The notes: generated by a model not told the origin, from the letters alone. A stretch of 64,000 nucleotides of DNA from Priestia koreensis (GCF_001274935.1 NZ_LILC01000023.1:1-64000), one strand, 5' to 3'; positions 31,945 through 40,543 are shown, counted from the stretch's first letter. Numbers and translations: made by a program.

Positions 31945-32616
31945 ATGACAACCGATTTAACAAAGCAACAGATATTGAATGCTTTTCAGTTTCGCCACGC
32001 GACGAAAACGTTTAATGCGGAACGAAAAATCTCAGAAGAAGACTTTTCATTTATTTTAGAAGCTGGACGCCTGTCTCCTAGTTCCCTCGGCTTTGAACCG
32101 TGGAAATTTGTCGTCATTCAAAACCGTGAAATTCGAGAAAAACTGAAGGAGATTAGTACAGGTGCTAAAGGTCAACTGCCGACTGCAAGCCATATTGTGT
32201 TAATCTTCGCCCGCAAAAACGCAACACCGCAGTCTGACTATGTGCAAAATCTGCTAAAAAACGTGAAAGAGATTCCTGATGACATGCTTGCGAGTATGAC
32301 GGAAGCATACACGAGATTTCAGGATACGTCGATCAACATATATGAAAGCGAACGTGCCTTATTGGACTGGGCTAGTAAGCAAACTTACATTGCGCTCGGC
32401 AATATGATGACAGCCGCTGCTCTCATTGGCATAGACTCATGCCCGATCGAAGGCTTAAATTATGAAAAAGCGTCTGACATTTTATCAGAAGCCGGTATTT
32501 TAGACCGTGAAAACTTTGGTATTTCGGTGATGGCTGCATTTGGATATCGCGCTGAAGATCCGCACCGGGAAAAATCCAGACAATCCGTTGATGAGGTTGT
32601 TGAATGGGTAAACTAA
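31945..32616 (+). CDS. yfkO: NAD(P)H-dependent nitroreductase, YfkO-like
   Basis: This 223-residue FMN-dependent nitroreductase closely resembles B. subtilis YfkO. It has FRHATKTFNAERKISEEDF (about 16-34), GRLSPSSLGFEPWKFVV (about 40-56), LDWASKQTYIALGNMMTAA (about 138-156) and SCPIEGLNYEK. Members reduce nitro compounds and quinones with NAD(P)H. AAGGTGG precedes the ATG. It is monocistronic, with a strong hairpin both before and after the gene. Confidence 0.92.
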   Translation: MTTDLTKQQILNAFQFRHATKTFNAERKISEEDFSFILEAGRLSPSSLGFEPWKFVVIQNREIREKLKEISTGAKGQLPTASHIVLIFARKNATPQSDYVQNLLKNVKEIPDDMLASMTEAYTRFQDTSINIYESERALLDWASKQTYIALGNMMTAAALIGIDSCPIEGLNYEKASDILSEAGILDRENFGISVMAAFGYRAEDPHREKSRQSVDEVVEWVN

Positions 32617-32620
32617 ACGT

Positions 32621-32657
32621 ACACAAAAGGAGGTCCTGATAGGATCTCCTTTTGTGT
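32621..32657. terminator. Bidirectional intrinsic terminator
   Basis: ACACAAAAGGAG and CTCCTTTTGTGT form the stem (with inner TCCT/AGGA) between convergent genes. Confidence 0.85.
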
Positions 32658-32670
32658 ATCAATGCCTCTT

Positions 32671-33171
32671 TTATTTAAAAAAATATTCTTCTGGAGATGC
32701 ATCTGTCATTAAGTATGTAATGGGATTTTTGGAAGGGAACTGTATCGTAACCTGTTTATAATCCTTACTAAAGGTGATGGGAAACTCCGTATTACCTGGT
32801 GGATATAATTTTGCAATGTAGTTAAATTTCGTTTTACCCTGTTTTAATAAATAAAACTCCGCAATCTGTAAGCCTCTAATTCCCTTAGGATTCGCCGGAT
32901 CTACATCCTCTTTTGAAGCGATCATGTCCCCTTTGTTATTACCATGGATAATAATATATTGATTCCCCGTTGCCCAAAAACCATATAGTTTACTTTGAAT
33001 ATCTCGAAAAGGTGAAATCTCTTCTATAGACGAAAATGTGCTTTTTTTATTCTCTGTTTGGTTTTCCGTCTCTTCTATTTCTGTCTGTTTTTGTTTTGTG
33101 CTTGTTGTTTCCGTGCAAGCGGTTAGACTAAGTAATAAGCTTGCCCCGGTTAAAACGAGTAACTTCCGCAT
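32671..33171 (-). CDS. Lipoprotein of unknown function
   Basis: The ATG at 33171 (MRKLLVLTGASLLLSLTAC) follows AAAGGAG. The lipobox LSLTAC puts the lipidated Cys at about residue 19. A Thr/Glu/Lys-rich linker (about 20-45) leads to a beta-rich domain (SPFRDIQSKLYGFWATGNQYIIIHG). Similar lipoproteins occur in Bacillus, all uncharacterised. It is monocistronic. Confidence 0.78.
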   Translation of the reverse strand: MRKLLVLTGASLLLSLTACTETTSTKQKQTEIEETENQTENKKSTFSSIEEISPFRDIQSKLYGFWATGNQYIIIHGNNKGDMIASKEDVDPANPKGIRGLQIAEFYLLKQGKTKFNYIAKLYPPGNTEFPITFSKDYKQVTIQFPSKNPITYLMTDASPEEYFFK

Positions 33172-33234
33172 GTTTTCTCCTTTCTTTTCAATAAGTACAA
33201 TCATCATTATACATTATTTTCCTTTTGGTGGATA

Positions 33235-33272
33235 AAAAAAGAGAGTAAGAAGCAGTCACTTCTTACTCTCTT
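33235..33272 (-). terminator. Terminator of the ars operon
   Basis: AAGAGAGTAAGAAG and CTTCTTACTCTCTT pair perfectly; on the minus strand a TTTTTTTA tail follows, just after arsC. Confidence 0.88.
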
Positions 33273-33278
33273 CGCCGT

Positions 33279-33701
33279 TTACTTTCCTGTTTCAGCAACA
33301 CGTTGAATACGTTCACCAATTTCATCACGCACGCGTTGGAAGAACGCCCATTTTTCTTCTTCCGTTCCTTGTGCTTTTGCTGGGTCATCAAAGCCCCAGT
33401 GCTCGCGTTTTACATGAGGAGGTGTCATTGGACATTTGTCTGCTGCGTCTCCGCATAGCGTAACGATTAAGTCTGCATTGTTTAAGATCTCAGGATCAAT
33501 AATATCAGACGTTTGATTCGTAATATCAATGTCCACTTCTTTCATTGCTTTTACCGCATTTGGGTTCAGACCGTGTGCTTCAATTCCGGCGCTATAAACG
33601 TTCCATTGGGCGCTGTTCAAATATTTTTTCGCCCATCCTTCAGCCATTTGGCTTCGGCATGAGTTTCCTGTACATAAGAAATAAATCGTCTTTTTAGACA
33701 T
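33279..33701 (-). CDS. arsC: Thioredoxin-dependent arsenate reductase
   Basis: This 140-residue low-molecular-weight phosphatase-type ArsC carries the P-loop CTGNSCRS (about 10-17). The relay Cys pair is [10 protein letters not shown] (about 82-91), and HWGFDDPA supplies the general acid Asp. This is the pI258/B. subtilis type, reducing arsenate to arsenite through a Cys10-Cys82-Cys89 relay and recharged by thioredoxin. It is the last gene of arsR-arsB-arsC. Confidence 0.96.
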   Translation of the reverse strand: MSKKTIYFLCTGNSCRSQMAEGWAKKYLNSAQWNVYSAGIEAHGLNPNAVKAMKEVDIDITNQTSDIIDPEILNNADLIVTLCGDAADKCPMTPPHVKREHWGFDDPAKAQGTEEEKWAFFQRVRDEIGERIQRVAETGK

Positions 33702-33725
33702 GTGTAAAATCTCCTTTATGATGTG

Positions 33726-35024
33726 TTATGAAATGATTAGTAGCCATACATATAGCCCAACTAACGTAATAAATAGCGTTGGAATGGTTAAAATAATGCC
33801 CGTTTTAAAATATGTTCCCCATGATATTTTCACGCCTTTTGTTGATAATACGTGAAGCCAAAGCAATGTAGCTAGAGAGCCAATTGGTGTAATCTTTGGT
33901 CCAAGATCAGAGCCGATGACGTTTGCGTAAACGAGTGCTTCTCTCATGAGATCTGTCGTGTCTGTCGCATGGATGGCTAATGCGTCGATCATAACGGTCG
34001 GCATATTGTTCATGATTGACGAGAGAATCGCCGCAATGAAGCCCATGCCAATGGTGCCGGCAAACAATCCTTTATCGGCAATCGCTTGAATAACGTCTGA
34101 CAATACTTCTGTTAGCCCCACATTTTTTAGTCCGTATACGACCACATACATTCCAATCGAGAAAAACACGATGGCCCAAGGTGCACCCTTTACGACCTTT
34201 GCCGTCTCCACCACTGCACTTTTCCGAGCCATAATTAAAAAGAAAAAAGCAACGATTAGCGCAATAATTGAAACTGGTACGTGAATAGCTTCCCCAGCAA
34301 AATAACCAATTACTAAAATGGCAAGGACAATCCATGAAAGACGAAACATCTTTTGATCTTTAATCGCTTGGACTGGCTGCTTTAAATCCGCTAGCTCATA
34401 CTTCTTTGGAATGCTTTTCCGGAAATACAAATACAGAACGAGAATACTAGCAAATAGTGAAAAGAAGTTCGGAATAATCATGCGAGACGCATATTCGGCA
34501 AAGTGAATGCCGAAAAAGTCAGCTGATACGATGTTGACTAGGTTACTGACGGCAAGTGGTAGTGACGTTGTATCGGCAATAAACCCACTTGCAATGATGA
34601 ACGGAAACACCATTTTCTCGTCAAACTTCAAGGCACGAACCATCGCAAGTACAATGGGAGTTAAAATAAGCGCTGCCCCGTCGTTCGCAAAGAACGCGGC
34701 AACGATTGCCCCTAAAAAAGCTACGTACACAAACATGCGCACACCGTTTCCCTTTGCGGCCTTCGCCATATGTAAAGCCGCCCATTCGAAAAAGCCAATT
34801 TCATCTAAAATTAATGAAATAATGATGACAGCGATAAACGTTAATGTCGCATTCCACACAATCTGAGTGACATCCCAAACATCTGTAAAATCGACTACGC
34901 CCGCAAGAAGTGCTAGAACTGCTCCTCCGCAAGCTGACCACCCGATCGATAAATTTTTAGGTTGCCAAATGACAAAGATCAGCGTCAGTAAAAAGATACA
35001 TGATGCGAGTATAATGGAAACCAA
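33726..35024 (-). CDS. arsB: Arsenite/antimonite efflux permease ArsB
   Basis: This 432-residue protein starts at a TTG with AGGAGG 8 nt upstream. It has about 12 helices and ArsB-type words: [37 protein letters not shown] and [20 protein letters not shown]. It is of the ArsB/NhaD type, not Acr3, and exports arsenite and antimonite by H+ antiport, alone or with an ATPase (no arsA is seen). The gap to arsR is 15 bp. Confidence 0.95.
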   Translation of the reverse strand: MVSIILASCIFLLTLIFVIWQPKNLSIGWSACGGAVLALLAGVVDFTDVWDVTQIVWNATLTFIAVIIISLILDEIGFFEWAALHMAKAAKGNGVRMFVYVAFLGAIVAAFFANDGAALILTPIVLAMVRALKFDEKMVFPFIIASGFIADTTSLPLAVSNLVNIVSADFFGIHFAEYASRMIIPNFFSLFASILVLYLYFRKSIPKKYELADLKQPVQAIKDQKMFRLSWIVLAILVIGYFAGEAIHVPVSIIALIVAFFFLIMARKSAVVETAKVVKGAPWAIVFFSIGMYVVVYGLKNVGLTEVLSDVIQAIADKGLFAGTIGMGFIAAILSSIMNNMPTVMIDALAIHATDTTDLMREALVYANVIGSDLGPKITPIGSLATLLWLHVLSTKGVKISWGTYFKTGIILTIPTLFITLVGLYVWLLIIS

Positions 35025-35039
35025 TCTTGAAACCTCCTA

Positions 35040-35387
35040 CTAACAGCAACTAATTCGTAGCCCCTGTTTTTCTAATTCTTCTAACCGTTCATCTTGAGTT
35101 GGCAGCACACTTAGTAATTCAGACACAAATTCATAATAGGCGCTGTCTTTATTTAATGAATAAAAAATCCACTGCCCTTTTCGCTGTTCACGAACCAACT
35201 CAATGTCTTTTAGTTTTCTGAGATGCTGACTAATAGCAGGCTGACTCATTTTATAAATTTCCACAAGCTCACATACACAGCATTCATTGTTTTCTAAAAG
35301 CTTCATCATCGACAACCGTGTCTTATCCCCTAGTAGCTTTAACACCTGAGCCGCTTTTTCAACTTCAATCACGTTTTTTGTACTCAT
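35040..35387 (-). CDS. arsR: ArsR-family arsenic-responsive repressor
   Basis: I chose the ATG at 35387 (MSTKNVIEVEK) with AAAAGGGG upstream. The 115-residue winged-helix protein has the As(III)-binding ECCVCELVE loop in helix alpha3 (about 36-44) and the recognition helix MSQPAISQHLRKLKD. It ends in a further Cys pair (ISCC). It heads the arsRBC operon and should release its operator (35415-35443) on arsenite binding. Confidence 0.95.
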   Translation of the reverse strand: MSTKNVIEVEKAAQVLKLLGDKTRLSMMKLLENNECCVCELVEIYKMSQPAISQHLRKLKDIELVREQRKGQWIFYSLNKDSAYYEFVSELLSVLPTQDERLEELEKQGLRISCC

Positions 35388-35414
35388 TTTATCCACCCCT
35401 TTTATGCAATAATC

Positions 35415-35443
35415 ATTATATAACTATATGCTTATATATTCAA
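35415..35443 (-). promoter_or_regulatory. ars promoter with overlapping ArsR operator
   Basis: On the minus strand, TTGAAT and TATAAT are separated by exactly 17 bp. An inverted repeat ATATAA-N8-TTATAT (35418-35437) covers the spacer and -10, the expected place for ArsR to block polymerase. arsR starts about 28 bp downstream. Confidence 0.78.
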
Positions 35444-35446
35444 TAG

Positions 35447-35476
35447 AAAAAATACGTTTTGTTAGAACGTATTTTT
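35447..35476 (-). terminator. Terminator at the end of the MFS gene
   Basis: AAAAATACGTT and AACGTATTTTT form a perfect 11-bp stem with a 7-nt loop, overlapping the last codons of the gene at 35462. Confidence 0.75.
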
Positions 35477-36718
35477 CCACCTGCTTCTTTTGTTTCTTCG
35501 TACTCGATCTGGTTCATGACTGCTTGATATATAATGATGGATCCAAAGCAATGATAGTAGAAGAAATGCGATACTGCCCCCAGTGTATAAATAGTAAAAA
35601 CCGTTTTCTGCGGTTAGAAGCAAATAGCTAATAAACGGACCGCACGCTGCTCCGATATCCTGAGCCATTGAATAGATAGTAAGGAAAGGTACAGCACGAT
35701 TTGTTTTTGAAGAGTCAGCGGCCACTGCATCTGTCAGCGTAATAACAAACGTTGAACCAATCATAATTAAGACAGCAAACCCGCTCCATATATACAGCGG
35801 AAATGAGTGAGCGACAATACTGAATACCGCTCCCATTCCCACTAAACTCCCAATATAGAGAGGCATTCTTCCATAACGACCATCTGACCATGATCCAACC
35901 AAACTTCCCAAAAATGGTTCCCATCCCCATCGCAACGCTTGAAGCCCTCCCGAAAAGAGACTGGCGCTGATTATCCAACCAAACAGAGAAAAAGTGGCTC
36001 CATACTGAGATTGAACGAGCTGACTGAATGTGGAAATAAAAATGCCTTGAATGAGAAGCGTGATAAAAAATCCACTGATTATGATGCTGAGTTGTTGAGC
36101 ATGAAAGCTCTCTTTTTCAGACAACCTAGGATTGATTTTCCTCGCCTGAATTTTTTCAGTAATGAACAACTTGCTTAATAAAATGGGCAATCCTAGAAGC
36201 GAAATGACGCCAAAACCAATGGAGATAGAAGTAATCCCAAATATAGGGACTAGCAACCCACCACCTAGCATTCCAATTAAGTTGCCGACTCGATAAATAC
36301 CATTATATCTCCCTATCAGTTTTCCACGAGAGGACGTTGGAGAATACAACACAACTGCTGATAGGCCCCCAATTCGAAAGAATGACCAAGCAATTCCCCA
36401 CATTCCCCTTAACAACACCCATACACCCATGCTATTCGCAAAACCATATCCAATCGTTGTAATACCCGCTAAACAAACTGCAAGTAGAAGGCCTGTTCTA
36501 AGTGAAATTTTTCCGTAAATCCAGCCCACAATTGGATTTACAGGGAGCCGGACAAAGCGATTGATGGAAAGCAGTATGCCTACTTGCCAAATACTTTCAA
36601 GTCCTGCCTCTCTCCAGTAAATGGGAAGGATGATGTATAACATCGAATCACCAAGGAGAGATAATCCCGTTATCCATGAGATTAGTAAGATTTTTCGCTC
36701 CCCATTAATCGCACTCAT
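35462..36718 (-). CDS. MFS transporter of a MarR-controlled metalloid/redox unit
   Basis: This 418-residue protein has about 12 predicted helices and a typical MFS loop 2-3 sequence (NPIVGWIYGKISLRTG, about 61-76). Its start overlaps the stop of the 72-residue gene by 4 bp (ATGA), so it is the last gene of the unit MarR, flavoprotein, small protein, MFS. It is not ArsJ-like in context, because no GAPDH gene is present. It probably exports whatever the flavoprotein makes, but the substrate is unknown. Confidence 0.85.
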   Translation of the reverse strand: MSAINGERKILLISWITGLSLLGDSMLYIILPIYWREAGLESIWQVGILLSINRFVRLPVNPIVGWIYGKISLRTGLLLAVCLAGITTIGYGFANSMGVWVLLRGMWGIAWSFFRIGGLSAVVLYSPTSSRGKLIGRYNGIYRVGNLIGMLGGGLLVPIFGITSISIGFGVISLLGLPILLSKLFITEKIQARKINPRLSEKESFHAQQLSIIISGFFITLLIQGIFISTFSQLVQSQYGATFSLFGWIISASLFSGGLQALRWGWEPFLGSLVGSWSDGRYGRMPLYIGSLVGMGAVFSIVAHSFPLYIWSGFAVLIMIGSTFVITLTDAVAADSSKTNRAVPFLTIYSMAQDIGAACGPFISYLLLTAENGFYYLYTGGSIAFLLLSLLWIHHYISSSHEPDRVRRNKRSRWKNTF

Positions 36719-36933
36719 TCGCTCCCTTCACAACAGAGATGCTGAAAATCCGCGACGGCCAATAAGAAGTTTTGATAAGTGCTTTCTCCCATGCTCATTA
36801 TGTCTCCCCCAAACAGGCGATTTAACGTATATTGCTTTGCGGCGTCAATGTCACATCCGTGAGCATTCATGATGAGTGTTAAATAGGAAATGAAATATTC
36901 TTTTTTCAAAATTCCAGCGTGATTGATCGTCAT
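36715..36933 (-). CDS. Small Cys-pair protein between flavoprotein and MFS genes
   Basis: This 72-residue protein follows AAGAGGAGCGG. It begins MTINHAGILKKEYFISYLTLIMNAHGCDID and ends in FQHLCCEGSE, with a vicinal Cys pair four residues from the end. It has no family that I recognise, no membrane helix and no signal. The tight operon position (21 bp after the flavoprotein, 4-bp overlap with the MFS gene) suggests an accessory chaperone or carrier of a thiophilic compound; this is inference. Confidence 0.7.
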   Translation of the reverse strand: MTINHAGILKKEYFISYLTLIMNAHGCDIDAAKQYTLNRLFGGDIMSMGESTYQNFLLAVADFQHLCCEGSE

Positions 36934-36954
36934 AACGAACCGCTCCTCTTCTTA

Positions 36955-38304
36955 TTAGTTGCATCCAGAATTTGTACCGCATGATGACTCTCGAACAAGG
37001 TTAATACTGCAAACCCCCGTTTCAGGAAGATCTAACTCAACCTTTTCCGCTGCTTCTAGATCTCCAGCAAGGTAAGCGACTACTGAACGAACCTGTTCAT
37101 ATCCTGTAGCCATTAAAAAAGTAGGTGCTCTTCCGTAACTCTTCGCTCCAACAATATAGAAGTTCTTTTCAGGCTGTCTCAGCTCTTTTTCTCCATGTGG
37201 TCTTACTGTTCCACAGCTATGAATATTCGGATCAATAAGGGGAGCCAACGCGCCAACACTTTCCGTAGCTGAATCAATTTGCGTTCTCAGTTCTCTTAAA
37301 AGAGAAAGGTCTGGTCGGTTGCCTGTGTTTACAATGACTTCATCAAATACAGGCAACACGGTTGTATGCCCTTGATAAAGACCTTTAATTTCCACCTTTC
37401 CGTTTTCCGTTTGATTCATCTGTTGAATTTTAAAATCTTTTTTAACCTCAATGATGCCATGATCGACCAGCCGATGGATACGTGTTCCTAATTCTCCTCT
37501 TGCAGCAAGTGCATCTTTTTCTTCGCCTCCATAGGTGTCTTCAACACGTGTTTTTCGAATTAACCATGTAATAGATGTTTCTGGATACAGCTCTTTTTGT
37601 TCGGCTAATTCTAGTAGCGCATTGATGGCGGAATGACCACTTCCTACTACCGCTACACGTTTATTCGTATACCTCATCTTTTCCTGTCCGAGTATGTCAG
37701 GCATTCCATAAAACACGCTGTTGGAAATGTTGTGTTCGCCTGATAACCATACGCCATCAGAGTTAGCGGGATTAGGATTTCCCCACGTTCCCGTTGCATC
37801 AATGACTGCTCGTGCATGAAGAACGTTCATTTCTCCTTCTTGTTCCACATACACAACAAACGGACGCTGTTCACGATCAGCTGTTTTCATCTTATCCTGG
37901 CTGTCACGGCTTATGGATACTACTTTTGTATTCAATAAAAGATAAGGTTTTATTACTTTCGTTCCAGAAAGAGGATGGAGATATCGTGCGATGATTTCAT
38001 GACCGGTTGGGAGCGAATCTAAATCAGGCTCTCTCCATCCTTCTTCATCTAAAAGACGCCAAGCAGCTTTATCAATGTTATAGCGCCAAGGAGAAAATAA
38101 GCGGATATGTCCCCACGTTTTTATATTTGCTCCTACTTCCGCACCAGCTTCTACTAAAAGGAATGATTGATTATAACGACTTAAGTGAGCAGCAGCAGCC
38201 AATCCAACCGGTCCAGCACCAATAATAACAACGGGTAGATCTTGTTTTTCTTTTACACGGCTCGTTCTTTCACCATTGTTCATTTGACAACATCGTTTTT
38301 CCAT
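36955..38304 (-). CDS. FAD/NAD(P)-binding monooxygenase-like flavoprotein
   Basis: This 449-residue protein has a first dinucleotide motif VVIIGAGPVGLAAAAHLSR (about 25-43), the flavin monooxygenase region HIRLFSPWRYN (about 66-76) and a second motif VAVVGSGHSAINALLEL (about 215-231). This is the two-Rossmann plan of flavin-containing monooxygenases and thioredoxin-reductase-like enzymes. Cys clusters sit at both ends (MEKRCCQ and SSCGTNSGCN). Related genes occur in ars loci (ArsO-type), so a role in oxidising a metalloid or organo-metalloid is possible. It follows a MarR gene and has a copy of the MarR-type palindrome in its leader. Confidence 0.85.
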   Translation of the reverse strand: MEKRCCQMNNGERTSRVKEKQDLPVVIIGAGPVGLAAAAHLSRYNQSFLLVEAGAEVGANIKTWGHIRLFSPWRYNIDKAAWRLLDEEGWREPDLDSLPTGHEIIARYLHPLSGTKVIKPYLLLNTKVVSISRDSQDKMKTADREQRPFVVYVEQEGEMNVLHARAVIDATGTWGNPNPANSDGVWLSGEHNISNSVFYGMPDILGQEKMRYTNKRVAVVGSGHSAINALLELAEQKELYPETSITWLIRKTRVEDTYGGEEKDALAARGELGTRIHRLVDHGIIEVKKDFKIQQMNQTENGKVEIKGLYQGHTTVLPVFDEVIVNTGNRPDLSLLRELRTQIDSATESVGALAPLIDPNIHSCGTVRPHGEKELRQPEKNFYIVGAKSYGRAPTFLMATGYEQVRSVVAYLAGDLEAAEKVELDLPETGVCSINLVRESSCGTNSGCN

Positions 38305-38339
38305 TTTTTATGCCCCTTTTTGTTTGAATTTATCATTAA

Positions 38340-38353
38340 TTGACTTTATCAAC
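38340..38353. promoter_or_regulatory. MarR-type operator, copy 1 (before the flavoprotein gene)
   Basis: TTGACTTTATCAAC matches the palindrome TTGAY-N3-RTCAA also present at 38871. It lies 36 bp upstream of the flavoprotein start. Confidence 0.65.
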
Positions 38354-38377
38354 TATATATCCTAAAAGTATGCCACG

Positions 38378-38836
38378 TTACCTCGTGGCACAGCTTCCTT
38401 TTCCATCATTTTTGCGCATTGCTGAGAGTAAAAGATCTAAGCTTTCAACGACTTGCTTCTGCTTTTCAGCTTCAATATAGTTCATAATATTGTCCATATA
38501 CTTAAGCATTTGTCCTGAAATTTCATCGGCTTTTGCTTTTCCACTGTCTGTCAATGAAAGCAACACGTAGCGACGATCATTCGGATCTGGAACTCTTGAC
38601 AAGAGATTTTCTTCTACTAATTTATTTACTTGCTTACTCAGCATACCAGTATCCATCATGAGTTTACTCGCTAATGTCTGCAGCGAGATGTTTGGCGTTT
38701 TATCTAATTCATATACAATATGACTTTGTATCACCGTAATACCGCAACAATCTGAGCCACCCTTTTGAAGCAACCCGAAGTCACGAACAAGCTGCTGAAG
38801 CAATTCTCGTACTTCCATTTTTTCTTGTTTATTCAT
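38378..38836 (-). CDS. MarR-family regulator with N-terminal Cys pair
   Basis: The ATG at 38836 (MNKQEKMEVREL) follows AAAGGTG. The 152-residue winged-helix protein has the DNA-binding core ISLQTLASKLMMDTGMLSKQVNKLVEENLLSRVPDPNDRRYVLLSLT (about 51-97), with the DRR wing. GGSDCCGITVIQSHIV (about 24-39) places vicinal Cys at the start of helix 2, where OhrR-like or metalloid-sensing MarR proteins carry sensor thiols. It probably represses itself and the flavoprotein-small protein-MFS operon. Two identical-type palindromes lie in front of the two genes. Confidence 0.9.
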   Translation of the reverse strand: MNKQEKMEVRELLQQLVRDFGLLQKGGSDCCGITVIQSHIVYELDKTPNISLQTLASKLMMDTGMLSKQVNKLVEENLLSRVPDPNDRRYVLLSLTDSGKAKADEISGQMLKYMDNIMNYIEAEKQKQVVESLDLLLSAMRKNDGKGSCATR

Positions 38837-38870
38837 TTTCATCACCTTTAATTACATGATATTACCAATA

Positions 38871-38884
38871 GTTGATTTTGTCAA
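38871..38884. promoter_or_regulatory. MarR-type operator, copy 2 (before marR)
   Basis: GTTGATTTTGTCAA matches TTGAY-N3-RTCAA, 35 bp upstream of the chosen MarR start. The pairing with copy 1 suggests autoregulation plus control of the next operon. Confidence 0.65.
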
Positions 38885-38893
38885 ATAAAACAA

Positions 38894-38924
38894 AAATAAA
38901 AGCGAACGCGGATTGCGTTCGCCT
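38894..38924 (-). terminator. Terminator of the persulfide dioxygenase gene
   Basis: GCGAACGC and GCGTTCGC form an 8-bp GC-rich stem, with TTTTATTTTTG on the minus strand, 10 bp past the stop at 38934. Confidence 0.85.
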
Positions 38925-38933
38925 CCATTATCA

Positions 38934-40061
38934 TCATCTCACCGCACAACGATTTGGACCAATTTCCATTTCGCGTTGCTCTTCTTCGTTTGGTGTCATT
39001 TGTCCCATATTTGTTTTACGAATATCTTGATATGCATTTGGTTGAGGAGGTAAATTTTCTGTTACAAGCGCACGGAATTCCGCCTCATCTTCAATTTGCA
39101 GACCGTGGTTATGAGAAAATAAATCACCTAGCTTCGCCGCAACCGTCCCATCGTCATTCAATTCATCAATGATCATGAAGTGAGCTGGTAATACAACTAA
39201 TTCATCTGATAATTCTTTATAGCGTTTGTACAAGCTTTCACGTAAGTCTCCTACCCAGTCTTCTGCCATTCCAGCAAGATCAGGACGTCCAATTGAATCA
39301 ATGAATAAAATATCGCCTGATAGTAAGAAAGAATCGTCTACGATAAATGATGTAGATCCAATTGTATGACCAGGTGTATAGAGCGCTTGAATATCAATTT
39401 GGGTGTTTCCGATTTGTACGTTCTTGCCATCTTCTAACGCTTCGTATTTAAACGTAACTTCTTCTGCATCTTTCGGTGGTAGCCAGTACGTTGCATTTGT
39501 TGCTTCCGCGATTTTTCGACCTCCTGAAATATGATCGGCATGTAAATGCGTATCAAATACGTGAGTAATCGATACATTCATATTTTTGGCGAAATCTAAA
39601 TACACATCTGTCATTCTTGTTGCATCAATTAACGCTGCTTCTCCGTTTGAAACGACCATATAAGATAAGCAACCTTTGCCAATACGAACAAATTGATAAA
39701 GCTCTCCGCCGTCTTTTAGGTCACTCACTTTTACAGGATGTAAGTGTTCGCTCCACGCTTTCATGCCGCCTTGTAGGTATGATACATTACGTCCTTCTTC
39801 AGAAAGCATTTCTGCCACCATCACAGAGGAACCTTCTTTTGCACAAACGACCACAATCTCTTGATCTTTAGGCAGTTGATCTATGATTTCTTCTACACCG
39901 TCTAATAAATCAAAATATGGGATGTTTAAATAAGAGAAGTTTTCGCCTTCGATTTTCCAGTCGTTAAAGTCACTTTGGTTGCGTACATCGAAAATGAAAA
40001 GATGTTCTTTGTTCATGACTTTTTGCGCTACTTCTTTTGACGTCATCATCGTTACTGTCAT
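38934..40061 (-). CDS. Rhodanese-persulfide dioxygenase fusion
   Basis: This 375-residue protein has an N-terminal rhodanese domain (about 8-110; active-site Cys in [10 protein letters not shown], about 71-80). A metallo-beta-lactamase-fold domain (about 118-350) carries [20 protein letters not shown] and [16 protein letters not shown], the iron ligands of ETHE1-type persulfide dioxygenases. It should oxidise glutathione/bacillithiol persulfide to sulfite, with the rhodanese passing sulfur on. The domain order (rhodanese first) is the reverse of staphylococcal CstB and bacterial PRF as I know them. It has its own CstR-type operator, whose G run doubles as the ribosome binding site. Confidence 0.9.
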   Translation of the reverse strand: MTVTMMTSKEVAQKVMNKEHLFIFDVRNQSDFNDWKIEGENFSYLNIPYFDLLDGVEEIIDQLPKDQEIVVVCAKEGSSVMVAEMLSEEGRNVSYLQGGMKAWSEHLHPVKVSDLKDGGELYQFVRIGKGCLSYMVVSNGEAALIDATRMTDVYLDFAKNMNVSITHVFDTHLHADHISGGRKIAEATNATYWLPPKDAEEVTFKYEALEDGKNVQIGNTQIDIQALYTPGHTIGSTSFIVDDSFLLSGDILFIDSIGRPDLAGMAEDWVGDLRESLYKRYKELSDELVVLPAHFMIIDELNDDGTVAAKLGDLFSHNHGLQIEDEAEFRALVTENLPPQPNAYQDIRKTNMGQMTPNEEEQREMEIGPNRCAVR

Positions 40062-40067
40062 TTTAAA

Positions 40068-40084
40068 TTACCCCCATAGGTATA
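40068..40084. promoter_or_regulatory. CstR-type operator 1
   Basis: TTACCCCCATAGGTATA is a copy of the ATACCY-N4-RGGTAT palindrome, ending 6 nt upstream of the fusion gene start and overlapping its GGGGG ribosome binding site. Confidence 0.72.
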
Positions 40085-40112
40085 TTTTTGGATAAAAAAA
40101 TAGATTGTTTTC

Positions 40113-40139
40113 TCCACCTTTGCTGTTAGCAAAGGTGGA
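40113..40139. repeat. Perfect hairpin between two sulfur transcription units
   Basis: TCCACCTTTGCT and AGCAAAGGTGGA pair perfectly around a 3-nt loop, 8 bp past the stop of the DsrE-like gene at 40148. No U run follows directly, so it may be an mRNA-stabilising or weak terminator element. Confidence 0.6.
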
Positions 40140-40147
40140 AATAAAAT

Positions 40148-40543
40148 CTAGAATGTTAGCGTTGTGTCTGCATCTTTTGCAAAGTCTAAAAACGTAACAG
40201 CTCCGCCTACTTCAATTCCTTCAATAAAATCTGCTTTTTCAAGCCCCATCACGTCCATCGTCATTTGACAGCCGATAAACGTTACTCCTAGATCCTGTGC
40301 CATGTCAATTAATTCAGGAATAGAGGGAACGTTTGCTTTTGCAAAACCGTCTGCAAAGTGCTCTTTTCCCTCTGGCATTGGCAACTGTTTGTTTGCTTCT
40401 TTGTGAATTAAGTTTAAACCTTCAAATGTGAAGAAAATCGCTACTTCTTTATCTGTTGCTGCTGCAGCTGTTGCAATGTTAAATACTTTATATGCATCAA
40501 ATAATCCGCCGTTACTTGCGATAATGGCTACTTTGTTATTCAT
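40148..40543 (-). CDS. DsrE/DsrF-like sulfur-relay protein
   Basis: This 131-residue DsrE-fold protein has the nucleotide-like GGLFDAYKVFNIATAAAATDKEVAIFFTFEGLNLI half (about 10-44). A single conserved Cys lies in FIGCQMTMDVMGLEK (about 90-105), the position of the persulfide-carrying Cys. It probably shuttles sulfane sulfur between TusA-type proteins and the rhodaneses. The start overlaps the glutaredoxin gene by 8 bp. It is the third gene of the TusA-rhodanese, glutaredoxin, DsrE operon. Confidence 0.87.
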   Translation of the reverse strand: MNNKVAIIASNGGLFDAYKVFNIATAAAATDKEVAIFFTFEGLNLIHKEANKQLPMPEGKEHFADGFAKANVPSIPELIDMAQDLGVTFIGCQMTMDVMGLEKADFIEGIEVGGAVTFLDFAKDADTTLTF

